Origin: Patiria miniata
Lineage: Eukaryota > Echinodermata > Asteroidea > Valvatida > Asterinidae
DNA length: 64,000 nt
Direction of reading: 5' to 3'
NCBI RefSeq assembly: GCF_015706575.1
Contig: NW_024037047.1
Span: forward strand, 9,490,632-9,554,631
Part shown: positions 10,501-24,200 of the stretch, piece after piece
How the letters are laid out: each line of letters starts with the position of its first letter
Numbering within the stretch: position 1 is the first letter of the stretch
Translations under genes and position numbers: made by a program
The notes under the pieces: model-generated
What the model was told of the DNA's origin: nothing
The model's input: the letters and a program-made list of their open reading frames with translations, nothing else
The model's database searches: none

Positions 10501-13083
10501 GGGGACGAGGTTGCCTATGACCTGACTTGTGATTTGACCTCTAACCTGAGTTGTAATTTGATCTATGACCTGACATGTGATTTGACCTCTGACCCGAGTT
10601 GTAATTGGACCTATGACCTGACTTGTGATTTGACCTCTGACCTGAGTTGTAATTTGACCTATGACCTGACTTGTGATTTAACCTATGACCTGCTTTGTGA
10701 TTTGACTTGACAGATTTGACTAACTCTGGGTCCAAGTTCCACCAGTTCTGAAACACTCCCCTTTAATTGTTGCTTACATGTTTCATTTTTCTGATCTCCT
10801 GTACTTGTATCTGTTTGTCACAGCCCAGATACCGATGTCAGGTTGGGCCCAGTCCAGTCATTAGGTGAGTTGCATACCAACATTCACACACAGACAGTTT
10901 TTGTAGCGCAAATTAGTGCTAATGACTTGTGGAGTAACCTTAAAGTTTTGAGATCCTACATAAGTTGTCTTTTTTTGTGGGTCTAATTTTCTAGTTCGGT
11001 CGTTCCAACTACTCAAGATGAAAGCTATGCTGCTGTTGATGGTGTGTTTTTTTTACACAGGTAAGTTGTTTCACATTCTTAAAAAAACAGTTGTTTACAT
11101 TTTTAACCTTCTCTGAGTATATGCCATAATTAAATTCTTGTCTTTAGTAGCACAGTCATATTCCTAATGTCACGCTTGCAGGTTCAATGGAGTCTGGTTG
11201 GCCCAGTGGTTAGATTCCTCGCATTCCACCCCTGTGACCCGGGTTCCATTCCCACCCAGGCAGACATGTGGATTGTGTTCTTGATTCTTGCCTGATTCCA
11301 AGGGTTTCCTAGAAATATTCTCCAGTGTTCACCTCCCACATACACATCTGAACATTTCTTCATCGCCTCCCCTCAAAATTTCTCCAACCTTCCAAGCTAC
11401 AGAACCTTTCCACTTTTAAGGTTTCGCTCATTTTTACTCCCCCTGAAGTACCAGATAAACGACAGCTTGGTATAGTTGCTGAAGTCTGTAACTGTCGTTT
11501 GTCCATTTTTGTTGTTTTTCCTAGGCCTTGAGTTGACCTACTTCAGTGGTGTCTATGGAACGTGCGTTGGTAACACCCATCTGTTTGGTGTTAAATCCAA
11601 GAGTTACGTCGCCTTGTGTGGTATCTTGATTGGATGTGGAGAAATCCTAGGTATGCCCACTGGGGTCAAATGTCAAATTAAAATCTAATAGATTACAGGG
11701 ACAGTTGTCAAAAAGTTAACCAGACTGGAATTTTTTTGCAGTCCCAAAATGAAAAATTCACATTTGCAGTTTGAATCGTAATAATGAGTTTTTTTACAAG
11801 GTCTCAGAGGTCTAAGCGTGTGAAATATGATCAAAAGTAAAAAATATGACATTTTGAAAGCATGTTTTTCTTGTTAGGATTTTTTAGCTGAATTTTTATT
11901 TTCTGGAAAGCTGAAATTTAAGAGCTGTTTTTGTACCGTCCCTGCCATAGAAATGTTCTTAGTTTACTCCCTTTACTATCTCGCATGCTGCAGGTGGAGC
12001 CATCTTTGGCCTGATGGGACGTCGAACCAACAAATCAGCCGTGATCCCATCGTCCTGCTTGGCTTCATCGTTCACATCATCGCCTTCTATCTCTCCCTCG
12101 TCAACTTACCCTCCGGCTCACCCATTAGTGACACCTTTAACCAAGAAGGCTACATCCAACCCAAGTAATTATCAAATTTCCCTCAAATCTCACAATTCTT
12201 TATTAAAAAAAATATGCTGAAAGTCAAACTTTACTTGAATTGAATTTCTTCTTAAAATATTGCCTGTCTTTTAAAAAGAGATGTCTTTCTTCATTCCACA
12301 GTCTGGCGCTTGCCTTAGTCACTGCTTTTCTGCTTGGCTTTGGAGATGCCTGTTTCAACACCCAAGTCTATTCCATTCTGGGGTACCTCTTTCCAAACGA
12401 CAGTGCCCCTGCCTTTGCACTGTTCAAATTTACACAGGTAGGTACCAGTCACATTATCTTTTCATTCTGCCAGTCATTGCTAAATATTGACTTAGTTCTG
12501 TGTCATCGCACCGAGAAATTATTGAGAATGGACAGTAAAAGTCTTGTCGTTGGATGTAACAGAGTGGTAAAGGCTCATCACATATGACTTTGGTCACTAA
12601 GTTAATTTTGTGTCTTATAATATGAGTTTAATAATTAAATAGTATCATTTTAGCTTATTTAATGACCTGCCATCAAACGTTTGTAGTGACACTCTTGACT
12701 TCCCTAACCACATGGCAGAAATGGGTTTACGGTTTCTGACTAATGCCCCACGATCAAAGACATTGTCAATTTTGGAGATTGCTAGCATAGTGCTTCATGG
12801 CTTAGCTGAATGGTGTTCCAAAGGTCACAGGTTAACATCCCTCTCAAGTTGATTTACTTGCTCAATATTATATTGAATAACAATTTTCTCCTCAAGTCTG
12901 TTGGTTTCTTGCTTGTTTCAACAGTCTCTATCAGCAGCCATTGCCTTCTTCTATGCCAAGCATCTTCTCCTTCACTGGCAGCTGTTGATTCTTGTCGTCT
13001 TTGCTGTGCTGGGTACGATGTCCTTTGCCGTGGTGGAGTGGACTGCTAGCAGGAGAGTCAGGGAAGGATATGAGAAGATTTAG
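7523..13083 (+). CDS. MFSD11: UNC93-like protein MFSD11 (major facilitator family)
   Basis: Ten coding exons: 7523-7612, 8431-8695, 8891-9052, 9604-9727, 10824-10864, 10995-11060, 11525-11650, 11994-12164, 12302-12437 and 12925-13083, all with AG/GT borders. The sequence tracks vertebrate MFSD11 as I recall it: FMFVFTAFQT, GSGYYSLAIIYGVF, WTAQGNFLTINS, GRNSGIFWAMLQ, GLELTYFSGVYGTC, RDPIVLLGF and SAPAFALFKFTQ. MFSD11 is a roughly 12-helix membrane protein of the UNC93 branch of the MFS and is regarded as an orphan transporter. The start at 7523 (MADIMM) matches the usual short N-terminus; an upstream in-frame ATG at 7481 is less likely. Coding length is 1340 nt, one short of a whole number of codons: exon 8 begins in one frame (GGAIFGLMGRR) and ends in another (RDPIVLLGF). 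This is either a sequence error or a real one-base deletion. The expected length would be about 446 residues. Confidence 0.93.
7660..7815. repeat. Tandem palindromes (CATTCTTAAGAATG) in MFSD11 intron 1
   Basis: Four to five copies of a palindrome centred on TTCTTAAGAA recur about every 20 bp, separated by GC-rich linkers such as AGCGCC. Near-matches (AATCTTAAG, CCCAATCTTAA) lie at both edges. The array can form a run of hairpins. It lies inside intron 1 and its family is unknown. Confidence 0.7.
9868..10012 (+). repeat. 24-bp minisatellite, first block, MFSD11 intron 4
   Basis: Diverged tandem copies of a unit of about 24 bp, of the form TTTGACCTNTGACCTGANTTGT. The same unit recurs at 10515-10712 in the same intron. 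Each unit carries two TGACCT half-sites one base apart. Confidence 0.75.
10515..10712 (+). repeat. 24-bp minisatellite, second block, MFSD11 intron 4
   Basis: About eight copies of the unit seen at 9868-10012, better conserved here and alternating between GAGTTGTAA and GACTTGTGA versions. A stray unit-like piece (GACTTGTGATTTGAC) also occurs just after the MFSD11 stop codon near 13142. Confidence 0.8.
11189..11410 (+). mobile_element. tRNA-derived SINE (family 1)
   Basis: It begins with a tRNA-like head (TTGGCCCAGTGGTTAG, then a B-box-like GGGTTCCATTCC) and continues into a tail shared with the copies at 32026-32360, 39610-39862, 40330-40513 and 47650-47886 (GGATTNTGTT..., CCTGATTCC..., AGAATATTCT). 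The shared body and RNA polymerase III-type boxes define a SINE family. It lies in MFSD11 intron 6. Confidence 0.7.
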
Positions 13084-14925
13084 CCAGGTTAGCTAAATTG
13101 AGACCAAGTGTTCTGAATTACATCCCTTGTTACCTGCAACCAGACTTGTGATTTGACGTGTGATTGACTCACTGTCAATTTTGTTATAAGTACATAATTA
13201 TGTGGTATAAAAAGCCATTAAAAATTGGTTCCAGTTCATTCCTTAACCAGTTCGCGCCAGAGGCCGTGTATACACGCAAATGTTTTGCAGTATTCAGAAA
13301 AGATGACAGATAAAGATGCAGGGAGCGAGGCCAGAAAAATCGGTCAGCGACCCGCTCACAACGAGCGAGGCCAGTAATATGGGCGTGCTACCTGAGGGTG
13401 ATGGCTACAACTCCCCTGGCTTCAGGTAGAGTGAAAAGTATTCCCACGCATCGTTCTGTTCTTGTCAAAATAATCCCGGTGTGAACTGGTTAATTGACTG
13501 TATCCAGATAGAAAGGCCATCAATTGTTTTCAAAAATAAAAGTTTCCTTTAATTGTTGTAGGCTTGGAGCACCAGCAAAGTGAACTGGTGTGATTCTGCA
13601 GCTGACGTATTGAAATATTTTTTTCATATGAGAATTTTGTTTTCTCATTTACATCAGCTCTAATAAAGTGGGGCTAACAAATGTTGAGAAATGTCCATTT
13701 GATTAAACATGGCTGGGGGTGGGGAAGGCCACTCTAGCATTTTTGAGTATACTTTTACTGCAGAAAGCATAGTAGTTACACAGCGTCCATGTGATTTTTC
13801 ATATGTACCAAGTTAAAAATGTACTAGGTCAACTCAGAATGATTGTGTGTAAATATAGATGCATGCTGGATTGCTGGTATTATTTTACCTTGCTTTTGGC
13901 CTTTATACAAAGCCTTCTTATATGATCTGAATATGTTGTATGTTATGTACATTAAAAATTGAAATGATTTCAATGTTAAAAACAAAAACTCGCCTCCAAA
14001 TGGATAGTACTCACAAACAAAAAGTAATGGTGGTGGTGTGGAATTGCGTGTGATTAATGAAGGACAGGTGAAGGTTCAGTATTAATTACATCAAGCAGAG
14101 ACTGAAATAAAGAAAAAGAGATCGTTATATCAGTAATGTTTTCCTTAAAATTGTTTAATAATGAACTTGTAACAATGTACCTGCCACAAGCAAAACACAT
14201 TTAAACAGCAAGTGGACAAATACTAAAATCTGTTTTAAGTTTCAATCATAGGTGATTAAAAAAGTGATGTAAAACTTCATGTGTTGAAATTTGGGTTTGT
14301 TTTTATAAAATCACATTGAATTTAAAAAAATATATACCAAATGTAATAAAAATGTACCCCTTATTATCAAACGTGATTGTGTACAATACAAAACTACAGT
14401 GTTGTATCTATTTGAATTACATTTATTTTTCACTTAAAAATGTTGGCAATTTAAAAAAGTGCCATTTTTTTCTGTGAAGTGTAACTTTACTGCTACAAAT
14501 TTTATCAGAAGCTTATCGACGGTGATGTATTTTTCTATTTTTGCCAAAGAAAATTGATGAATAAAAGCTTTGCAAAATCACAATTGGTGTTTTTTTTCTC
14601 CATTCTTGACTGTAGTATGTTGAGTTACTAGTACTTCTTCAGACATTTGGACTGTAACTGTGAGAGAAAAGCCACTGTCTTAGTCATACTAGCAAACATT
14701 ACACAAAGTTAATGCAAATCCATTATGGTACCAAAACTCCAAAATATGCTCAGGTTGGGACTTGTCTTAATTCTAGATTCCACTTATTAAGGTCTTCAGC
14801 TGGAGATAGCATGACATGGGAGTTAAGTATATTGTATGTTATGTGGATGCTTCAGCCTCATTGTCGGTCCTCTTTTTAGAGTCAAGGAGGTCGCTTAGCT
14901 GGGTCAAGGGGATCGCTTAGTCGGG
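13084..14925. other. MFSD11 3' flank and convergent intergenic DNA
   Basis: AT-rich DNA between two genes that point toward each other. AATAAA-type poly(A) signals follow the MFSD11 stop on the plus strand near 13535, 13662 and 14560. No open frame of interest. A 19-bp motif with GGGTCAAGGNGATCGCTTAG is repeated just left of the PLD6 stop (14878-14948). Confidence 0.6.
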
Positions 14926-15971
14926 TCAAGGAGGTCGCTTAGCCGGGTCAAAGACCTCCCATAACCTCTCATACTCTGCAATGAACGGCTCAACAATCTC
15001 TGGGTTATTTGTAATCAGCACATTCTCATTGTTGCTGTTGACGGCATGGCAAGTCCAGTTGAAGGAACCATTGATGAGCGTCGTCCCATCGATGACAACA
15101 AACTTATGATGCATCAAGTAGCTGGAGTAATCCCTTCGTACTTGGATCCCTGCACAAAATAAATCAAAAGTTGTCAGAGAAAAAAAATTTTTTTTTCTTT
15201 TCTTTTTTTAAAAGTTTATGCCAACTTGCCAAATGTGCACTTTACCCTCCCACGTATGCATCCCATTCCAAGGCTTGATGAGTAACATTTAAAAATTAAC
15301 TTAATAAATGAAACTCAACATTTCCTTTCTTTACTGCAATAGTTTTACACTTGTGATAAGAGTGGGATGAGATGACATTTTTGTTGAATAACAGTCATAC
15401 ATTTTTTTCAGTTCATATCCGATAAGTCAAAAAGATTAAAAAGTTAGCCCAGATTTGGACAAAACTGAAACTCCATTCCCTGTTTTAACTAATCAATGAA
15501 CCTACCAGCTCTTCGAAATTTTCCAATGAAAGTCCCAGACATGTTCATTGCTTCATCGTCTGTGATGATCCGCACCACAAGCCCTCTTTCGTGCAGTTTG
15601 ACGACTAACTCTGCCAAGTCATTATTCGTTATCGTATACATGCAAATGTCTAGGGATTGTTTGGCCTTCAGTATGTGTCCGACCATCCTGCTGAAGTTTG
15701 TCACCTTGTGGGAGAAGGGACACTTGGGCCTTCCACACCCTCTCTCCGACAAGAAAAAGTCAGGGCAGGCGCGCTCCTTGTCTGGGAAGAACAAGACTTG
15801 ATGAAATACGTCTAAAGATCGTGCGGTTTCAATGGTCGATTTCCGGGTAGCAGACGACGCAACAAAATGGCTCCACAACCTCTGGTGAACTTTCGTCTTG
15901 TACAAGAAGTAAAGTACTTCTGAACAAGCTCCAATTGCGAGAACAACTGTGGCCCACGAACGTAAACTCAT
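14926..15971 (-). CDS. PLD6: PLD6 / Zucchini, mitochondrial phospholipase D-family nuclease
   Basis: Two minus-strand exons, 15971-15506 and 15149-14926, join in phase 1 to give 229 residues. The N-terminus has a hydrophobic anchor (about residues 6-24, ATVVLAIGACSEVLYFLY), as expected for an outer mitochondrial membrane protein. A CCCH cluster follows (C-x(8)-9-C-x4-C-x3-H type, CPDFF...GCGRPKCPFSH). Next comes the PLD fold (SLDICMYTITNNDLAELV), and exon 2 holds the HKD catalytic motif HKFVVID and GSFNWT. Vertebrate PLD6 is about 250 residues, so this is full length. Members act as dimers, either as the endonuclease that forms piRNA 5' ends (Zucchini) or as a cardiolipin hydrolase. The downstream neighbour MFSD11 is convergent. 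Upstream, a 29-bp perfect hairpin and then a foldback transposon begin within about 80-150 bp of the start codon. Confidence 0.95.
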
Positions 15972-16052
15972 CTTTCAGAATCTCCCTTTTTAGACACGAA
16001 ACGAAATCCCAAATTCTCAACATGAAACTAGAAATATTGTGCACAAAGTTAG

Positions 16053-16118
16053 CTGGAGTTACCCAGCCCTGAGTTTTATCACAACCCAATGATAAAACTC
16101 AGGGCTGGGTAACTCCAG
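16053..16118. repeat. Perfect 29-bp inverted repeat (hairpin) upstream of PLD6
   Basis: Arms 16053-16081 and 16090-16118 are exact reverse complements (CTGGAGTTACCCAGCCCTGA... and its partner) with an 8-base spacer. The outer edge lies about 80 bp from the PLD6 ATG, so it is in that gene's promoter or 5' UTR, and it abuts the foldback element that starts at about 16123. Confidence 0.9.
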
Positions 16119-16122
16119 CGAA

Positions 16123-17785
16123 TGTCGGACACTTCGCCCCATTTCCACGTCGCCCGATGTCACTTCGCCCCTAACCACTTCGCCCCATCCCCACTTCGCC
16201 TCATTCCCACATCGCCCCATCCCCACTTCGCCCCATTCCCACTTCGCCCCATTCCCACTTCGCCCCATCCCCACTTCGCCCCATCCCCACTTCGCCCCAT
16301 CCCCACTTCGCCCCAGCCGTTACATGTAAAAAAAAATCTCATCTATTTTATTGGCTTTAAAAAAACAATTTCAACAGATTCACTAATTGCTAACCAACGG
16401 AAAGAATTAGCCCATCACCAAAATGAACAATTCATAACCAACCTCTCAAGCTAGGCTCTCCCCACCGAGAAAAAAGCTTGAAGTAAAAGATCCAACTCAT
16501 TGTTCCCAACCCGGCTATACCAACCGGTCTCCCACTTATCTGAGAACGACAATACCTTTGACATCCTCTTGGAGGAACCAATCTCATCTAAATGAAGTTG
16601 TAAGTGTGAAGTGTCACATATCAGACAAATTTTGACGGAACATTTTCCTCAAGGCAGTAAGTAACTCACTGACCCATACCTACAGATTCTTTTAAATCCA
16701 GCGGCTGATGAGTCCCAGAAGGGACGAATATGCATTCTGCTATTGCCCTCAGGTAAAACCTAACCTAGCCCCATAAATGTGGCCTATTTACTGGACTGCC
16801 TCCGTAAACATAGGCCACACATCCACATGTACAAAAATCGTGTCGACGGAGCCAAATTTTGATTTTCACATTTAGGCTTAGTTTGTAGGGTTTTTTTGCT
16901 TTAGAAGCATACTCACCCTCTTTACAGGCTAATCAGAAAGTGCTGCCTTTTTCAGATGTCTAATTTTTGTGAAATTTCATGTTGAAATTTTGATACGCAA
17001 ACGTGTAAAAATGAATCTGGAAATTTCACGAAAAATATACATCTGAAAAAGGCAGCACTTTCTGATTAGCCTGTACAGAGGGTGAGTATGCCTCTAAAGC
17101 AAAAAAACCCTACAAACTAAGCCTAAATGTGAAAATCAAAATTTGGCTCCGTCGACACGATTTTTGTACATGTGGATGTGTGGCCTATGTTTACGGAGGC
17201 AGTCCAGTAAATAGGCCACATTTATGGGGCTAAACCTAACCCACCCCACTGCCTGGGTAAACTTGGCTACGGTCAAAACTTCCATTGATTTCTCCTTCTT
17301 ATTTCTACCCAATTTTTGAGACCCCTTTCATGTGTCTCAATTGAAGAACATAATCCACACAATGTCACACCACTCGCGAATAACTCACAATGTGTTGTTC
17401 TTACCATACGCACATTTTTTTATTCACAAGCCAATAGGAGAGGCGTCTCTGAATGGGATAGAGCCATCATTTCTCTCATCTGTGTGTCGAGCACCTCATC
17501 AGAGAGTTTGTATTTTTCCTAAGTTTCTAGAATTGGGAGCATTTATTATCTGGGGTCTTTGGCAGTTTATTTGGTCTGCACCCCTAGCCTTCACCTTTTT
17601 CATACTACATGGGGCGAAGTGGGGATGGGGCGAAGTGGGGATGGGGCGAAGCGGGGATGGGGCGAAGTGGGGATGGGGCGAAGCGGGATGGGGCGATGTG
17701 GGGATGGGGCGAAGTGGGGATGGGGCGAAGTGGTTAGGGGCGAAGTGACATGGGGCGACGTGGAAATGGGGCGAAGCGTCCGACA
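16123..17785. mobile_element. Foldback element with tandem-repeat arms
   Basis: The ends TGTCGGAC / GTCCGACA are inverted. Next to them, about 200 bp on the left consists of tandem 16-bp units CTTCGCCCCATCCCCA, and the same units appear reverse-complemented on the right (about 17610-17775). The outermost stretches (CCATTTCCACGTCGCCC and its complement, then CTAACCACTTCG) match closely between arms. The centre is unique DNA plus a nested inverted-repeat element at 16766-17232. There is no transposase frame, so it is non-autonomous. I saw no exact target duplication. Confidence 0.75.
16766..17232. mobile_element. Nested long-inverted-repeat MITE with 9-bp target duplication
   Basis: Arms of about 200 bp starting TAGCCCCATAAATGTGG and ending with its reverse complement are nearly perfect inverted repeats around a ~70-bp centre. 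The 9 bp AACCTAACC flank it on both sides (16757-16765 and 17233-17241). A 9-bp duplication with long inverted ends is typical of Mutator-like elements; the superfamily is inference. It has no coding capacity. It sits inside the larger foldback element and is therefore the younger insertion. Confidence 0.8.
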
Positions 17786-18105
17786 CCCACTCCGAATAGC
17801 ACAAAGTATGCTAACTTGCACTGCCGAGCAACACCTCTCAATAATTAAATGTCCATGCGCAGCATTCGCGGAGTGATATATCATATAATATATATTTTTC
17901 GGTACAAGCCATACTCAAATTATTATTTTGTTCAAAGACAAAATAATCCAAAAACGAAGTACGATTTTATCATCCCTTGCCATATAATTCTTATTATTAT
18001 TTCTAATTAATTGCCATTTTAGGAACTACTTTTATCGAAAGGCTCAAATCTCGTTTGACTACGATATTTCACGAATATTTACGTGAAAGACACGACGTCG
18101 AAAAC

Positions 18106-21218
<3,113 letters not shown>

Positions 21219-24200
21219 TGGAAGAGTCGGCAAGTAACTAAAGCTTATGTGCTTGTAGTTGTACATATCTTGTCTATTTATAATTTCTATATTAACATGC
21301 CATTTAGTATGCGGAGGTTTTTTGTTGTAGGGTTTTTGCTATAAAGCTATCAAGGTCATATTCTAAAAAGAATGAACTCATTTGCCTGGGTGCAAGCTTA
21401 TTTACTGGTATGTGGGTAAAGGGTTGCTTTAGAATCAGTACTGTTGAGGCTCAGCCACTATTACTGTACATGGGTGGTTTATGGCCTGGCTTTCTTCATG
21501 TGCCATAGTGTTACCCCAACGTTTGGATTTTAGAGGATTCAAGAAGATTCCAGGTGAAATGCCTTTGGGGCTGAAGGTGATGGAAAAGTGTGGCTAATTT
21601 ATTGGGGAAGATATTGTATGCAGAACGTAAATGTAATTTCAAGTTAAAAGGGCTCTAGTGGGCTATTATTGTTTTCTTCAAATACTGTAAATATTAATAA
21701 AGTTATTTTTCAAAGAGGGCCCTTTTTGAATTTTTGCAAGGGGCACAGAATTGTAATGTTCCCCTCCATATGCAGCTCAAATCATGTGCAAATATTGAAA
21801 CGGCTTATAAGTTGAGAACTTTGAACTTCTGTGTCATGTTGAAAGTTGGAACTGTTTTCGTCTAATTGTAATACATGAACACTGATGTCACCAAAAGATT
21901 AAAATGCTGCTTTTTGTTTTGTTTTCTTACAATATTAAAAACATTTAGTTTTGGTGGAAATTTGAGAAAATGTAAAAAACAAAATTGCTCTTTTTATGAT
22001 TCACATTTTTGAAGTATGGGGGATATTAAAATTATACATATTGAACACTTGAAGGCGACTGAACATTTTTGTGAACAAATATTTTTGTGACAAATGGAAG
22101 AAGAATTTAGGCCAAAGTTAATGATTGGTGATTGATGTCATATATTTCTATCTAGACAGAAAAATGTTTGGAAAATGTATTCTGCTTAAAATTTCGTCTT
22201 GGTTTTTTACTTCAAATTTGCATATTTTTGTTTTTCTTTTACATTCCATATCAATTCTTGTATGTAGCTCAAATCTACTTTCTTTGTACATTTTGCTTTT
22301 ATGTTGTAAAAACTCCCTTTATGAAATATATCCTATTGAAGAAAGGTAATTCCGTGGAATTTTGTGCTTTTCTTTGCCGATATCTGGTTGATTAGAAAAT
22401 AAAATGGGTGCAGAGTTAGGAGTCCAAATCTTGTGTTCCAAGTAAAAGCAAATCATATTTTTACTAAGAGAATGCCCAAGCCGTTAAGAAAGGTTTTGGA
22501 GACGTGTATATTACACACACACACAAATTTATTTCATACCTGATATAAAATGTACGAAAGCCCATTAGCGCCACTGCAAGTATATATGTTGCGGATTATT
22601 TAATTCGTTATTACGGATTATTAATTCGTTATTACGGATTACTAATTCGTTATAACGGATTATTAATTCGTTATTACGGATTATTTAATTCGTTATTACG
22701 GATTACTAATTCGTTATAACGGATTATTTAATTCGTTATTACGGATTATTAATTCGTTATTACGGATTACTAATTCGTTATAACGGATTATTAATTCGTT
22801 ATTACGGATTATTTAATTCGTTATTACGGATTACTAATTCGTTATAAAGGATTATTTAATTCGTTATTACGGATTATTAATTCGTTATTACGGATTACTA
22901 ATTCGTTATTACGGATTATTAATTCGTTATTACGGATTATTTAATTCGTTATTACGGATTATTTAATTCGTTATTACGGATTATTTAATTCGTTATTACG
23001 GATTATTAATTCGTTATAACGGATTACTAATTCGTTATAACGGATTACTAATTCGTTATTACGGATTATTTAATTCGTTATTACGGATTATTAATTCGTT
23101 ATTACGAATTACTCATACGTTCTGAGTCATACTCGGCAAGTATGGCACAGGAGTGCAAACGTTGTATGCAAAGATAGCGCCGCCTAGCGGCGCTATATAC
23201 ACAGGCCCCTGGTCACGTGCTCTCCACGTGTGAGAACATCAGACCTAATTCGTAATAACGAATTAATAATCCGTAATAACGAATTAAATAATCCGTAATA
23301 ACGAATTAAATAATCCGTAATAACGAATTAATAATCCGTAATAACGAATTAATAATCCGTAATAACGAATTAATAATCCGTAATAACGAATTAAATAATC
23401 CGTTATAACGAATTAGTAATCCGTAATAACGAATTAAATAATCCGTAATAACGAATTAATAATCCGTAATAACGAATTAATAATCCGTAATAACGAATTA
23501 ATAATCCGTAATAACGAATTAATAATCCGTAATAACGAATTAAATAATCCGTTATAACGAATTAGTAATCCGTAATAACGAATTAAATAATCCGTAATAA
23601 CGAATTAATAATCCGTTATAACGAATTAATAATCCGTAATAACGAATTAATAATCCGTAATAACGAATTAAATAATCCGTTATAACGAATTAGTAATCCG
23701 TAATAACGAATTAAATAATCCGTTATAACGAATTAGTAATCCGTAATAACGAATTAATAATCCGTAATAACGAATTAAATAATCCGTTATAACGAATTAG
23801 TAATCCGTAATAACGAATTACACAATCTGTAACATATATACTTGCAGTGGCGCTAATGGGCTTTCGTAAAAATGCCATCGAGGTGTACACTCTAACCTCG
23901 TCATCCTATCGTGATAGAGGGCGCCCTTCAAAGCTACCGCTGAAGCGAGTGTCGTCTGCCGGATTTTACGCATGGATGATTGCCCTCAGCGGGTTGTGCG
24001 TTGCTAAGCAACCATACACGGAAACGTCTAGCTTCGATGATATTCACCGCGGAAGGATGGGATTTTCGTACCACGTTCGTTTCGTGCATGTACGTGAATT
24101 GCCACAAAAATGTGGTTTCATGATAAATTAATTGTGGCAAGGATGATTATTTTTTTTTAAAAGTCATATATTGAGTTTGTTACATTCCAATAAATGAACG

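Noticed and set aside
16122-16454. Open frames across the CTTCGCCCCATCCCCA units (also 17332-17804)
   Set aside because: They are translations of a 16-bp tandem repeat, open in several frames and both strands, so not genes.
22553-23868. CRISPR-like regular repeat array
   Set aside because: The units abut with no spacers, face each other in two arms, and sit in animal DNA with transposon ends.
23847-24131. 94-residue plus-strand open frame
   Set aside because: It starts inside the terminal repeat of the foldback element and shows no family resemblance.
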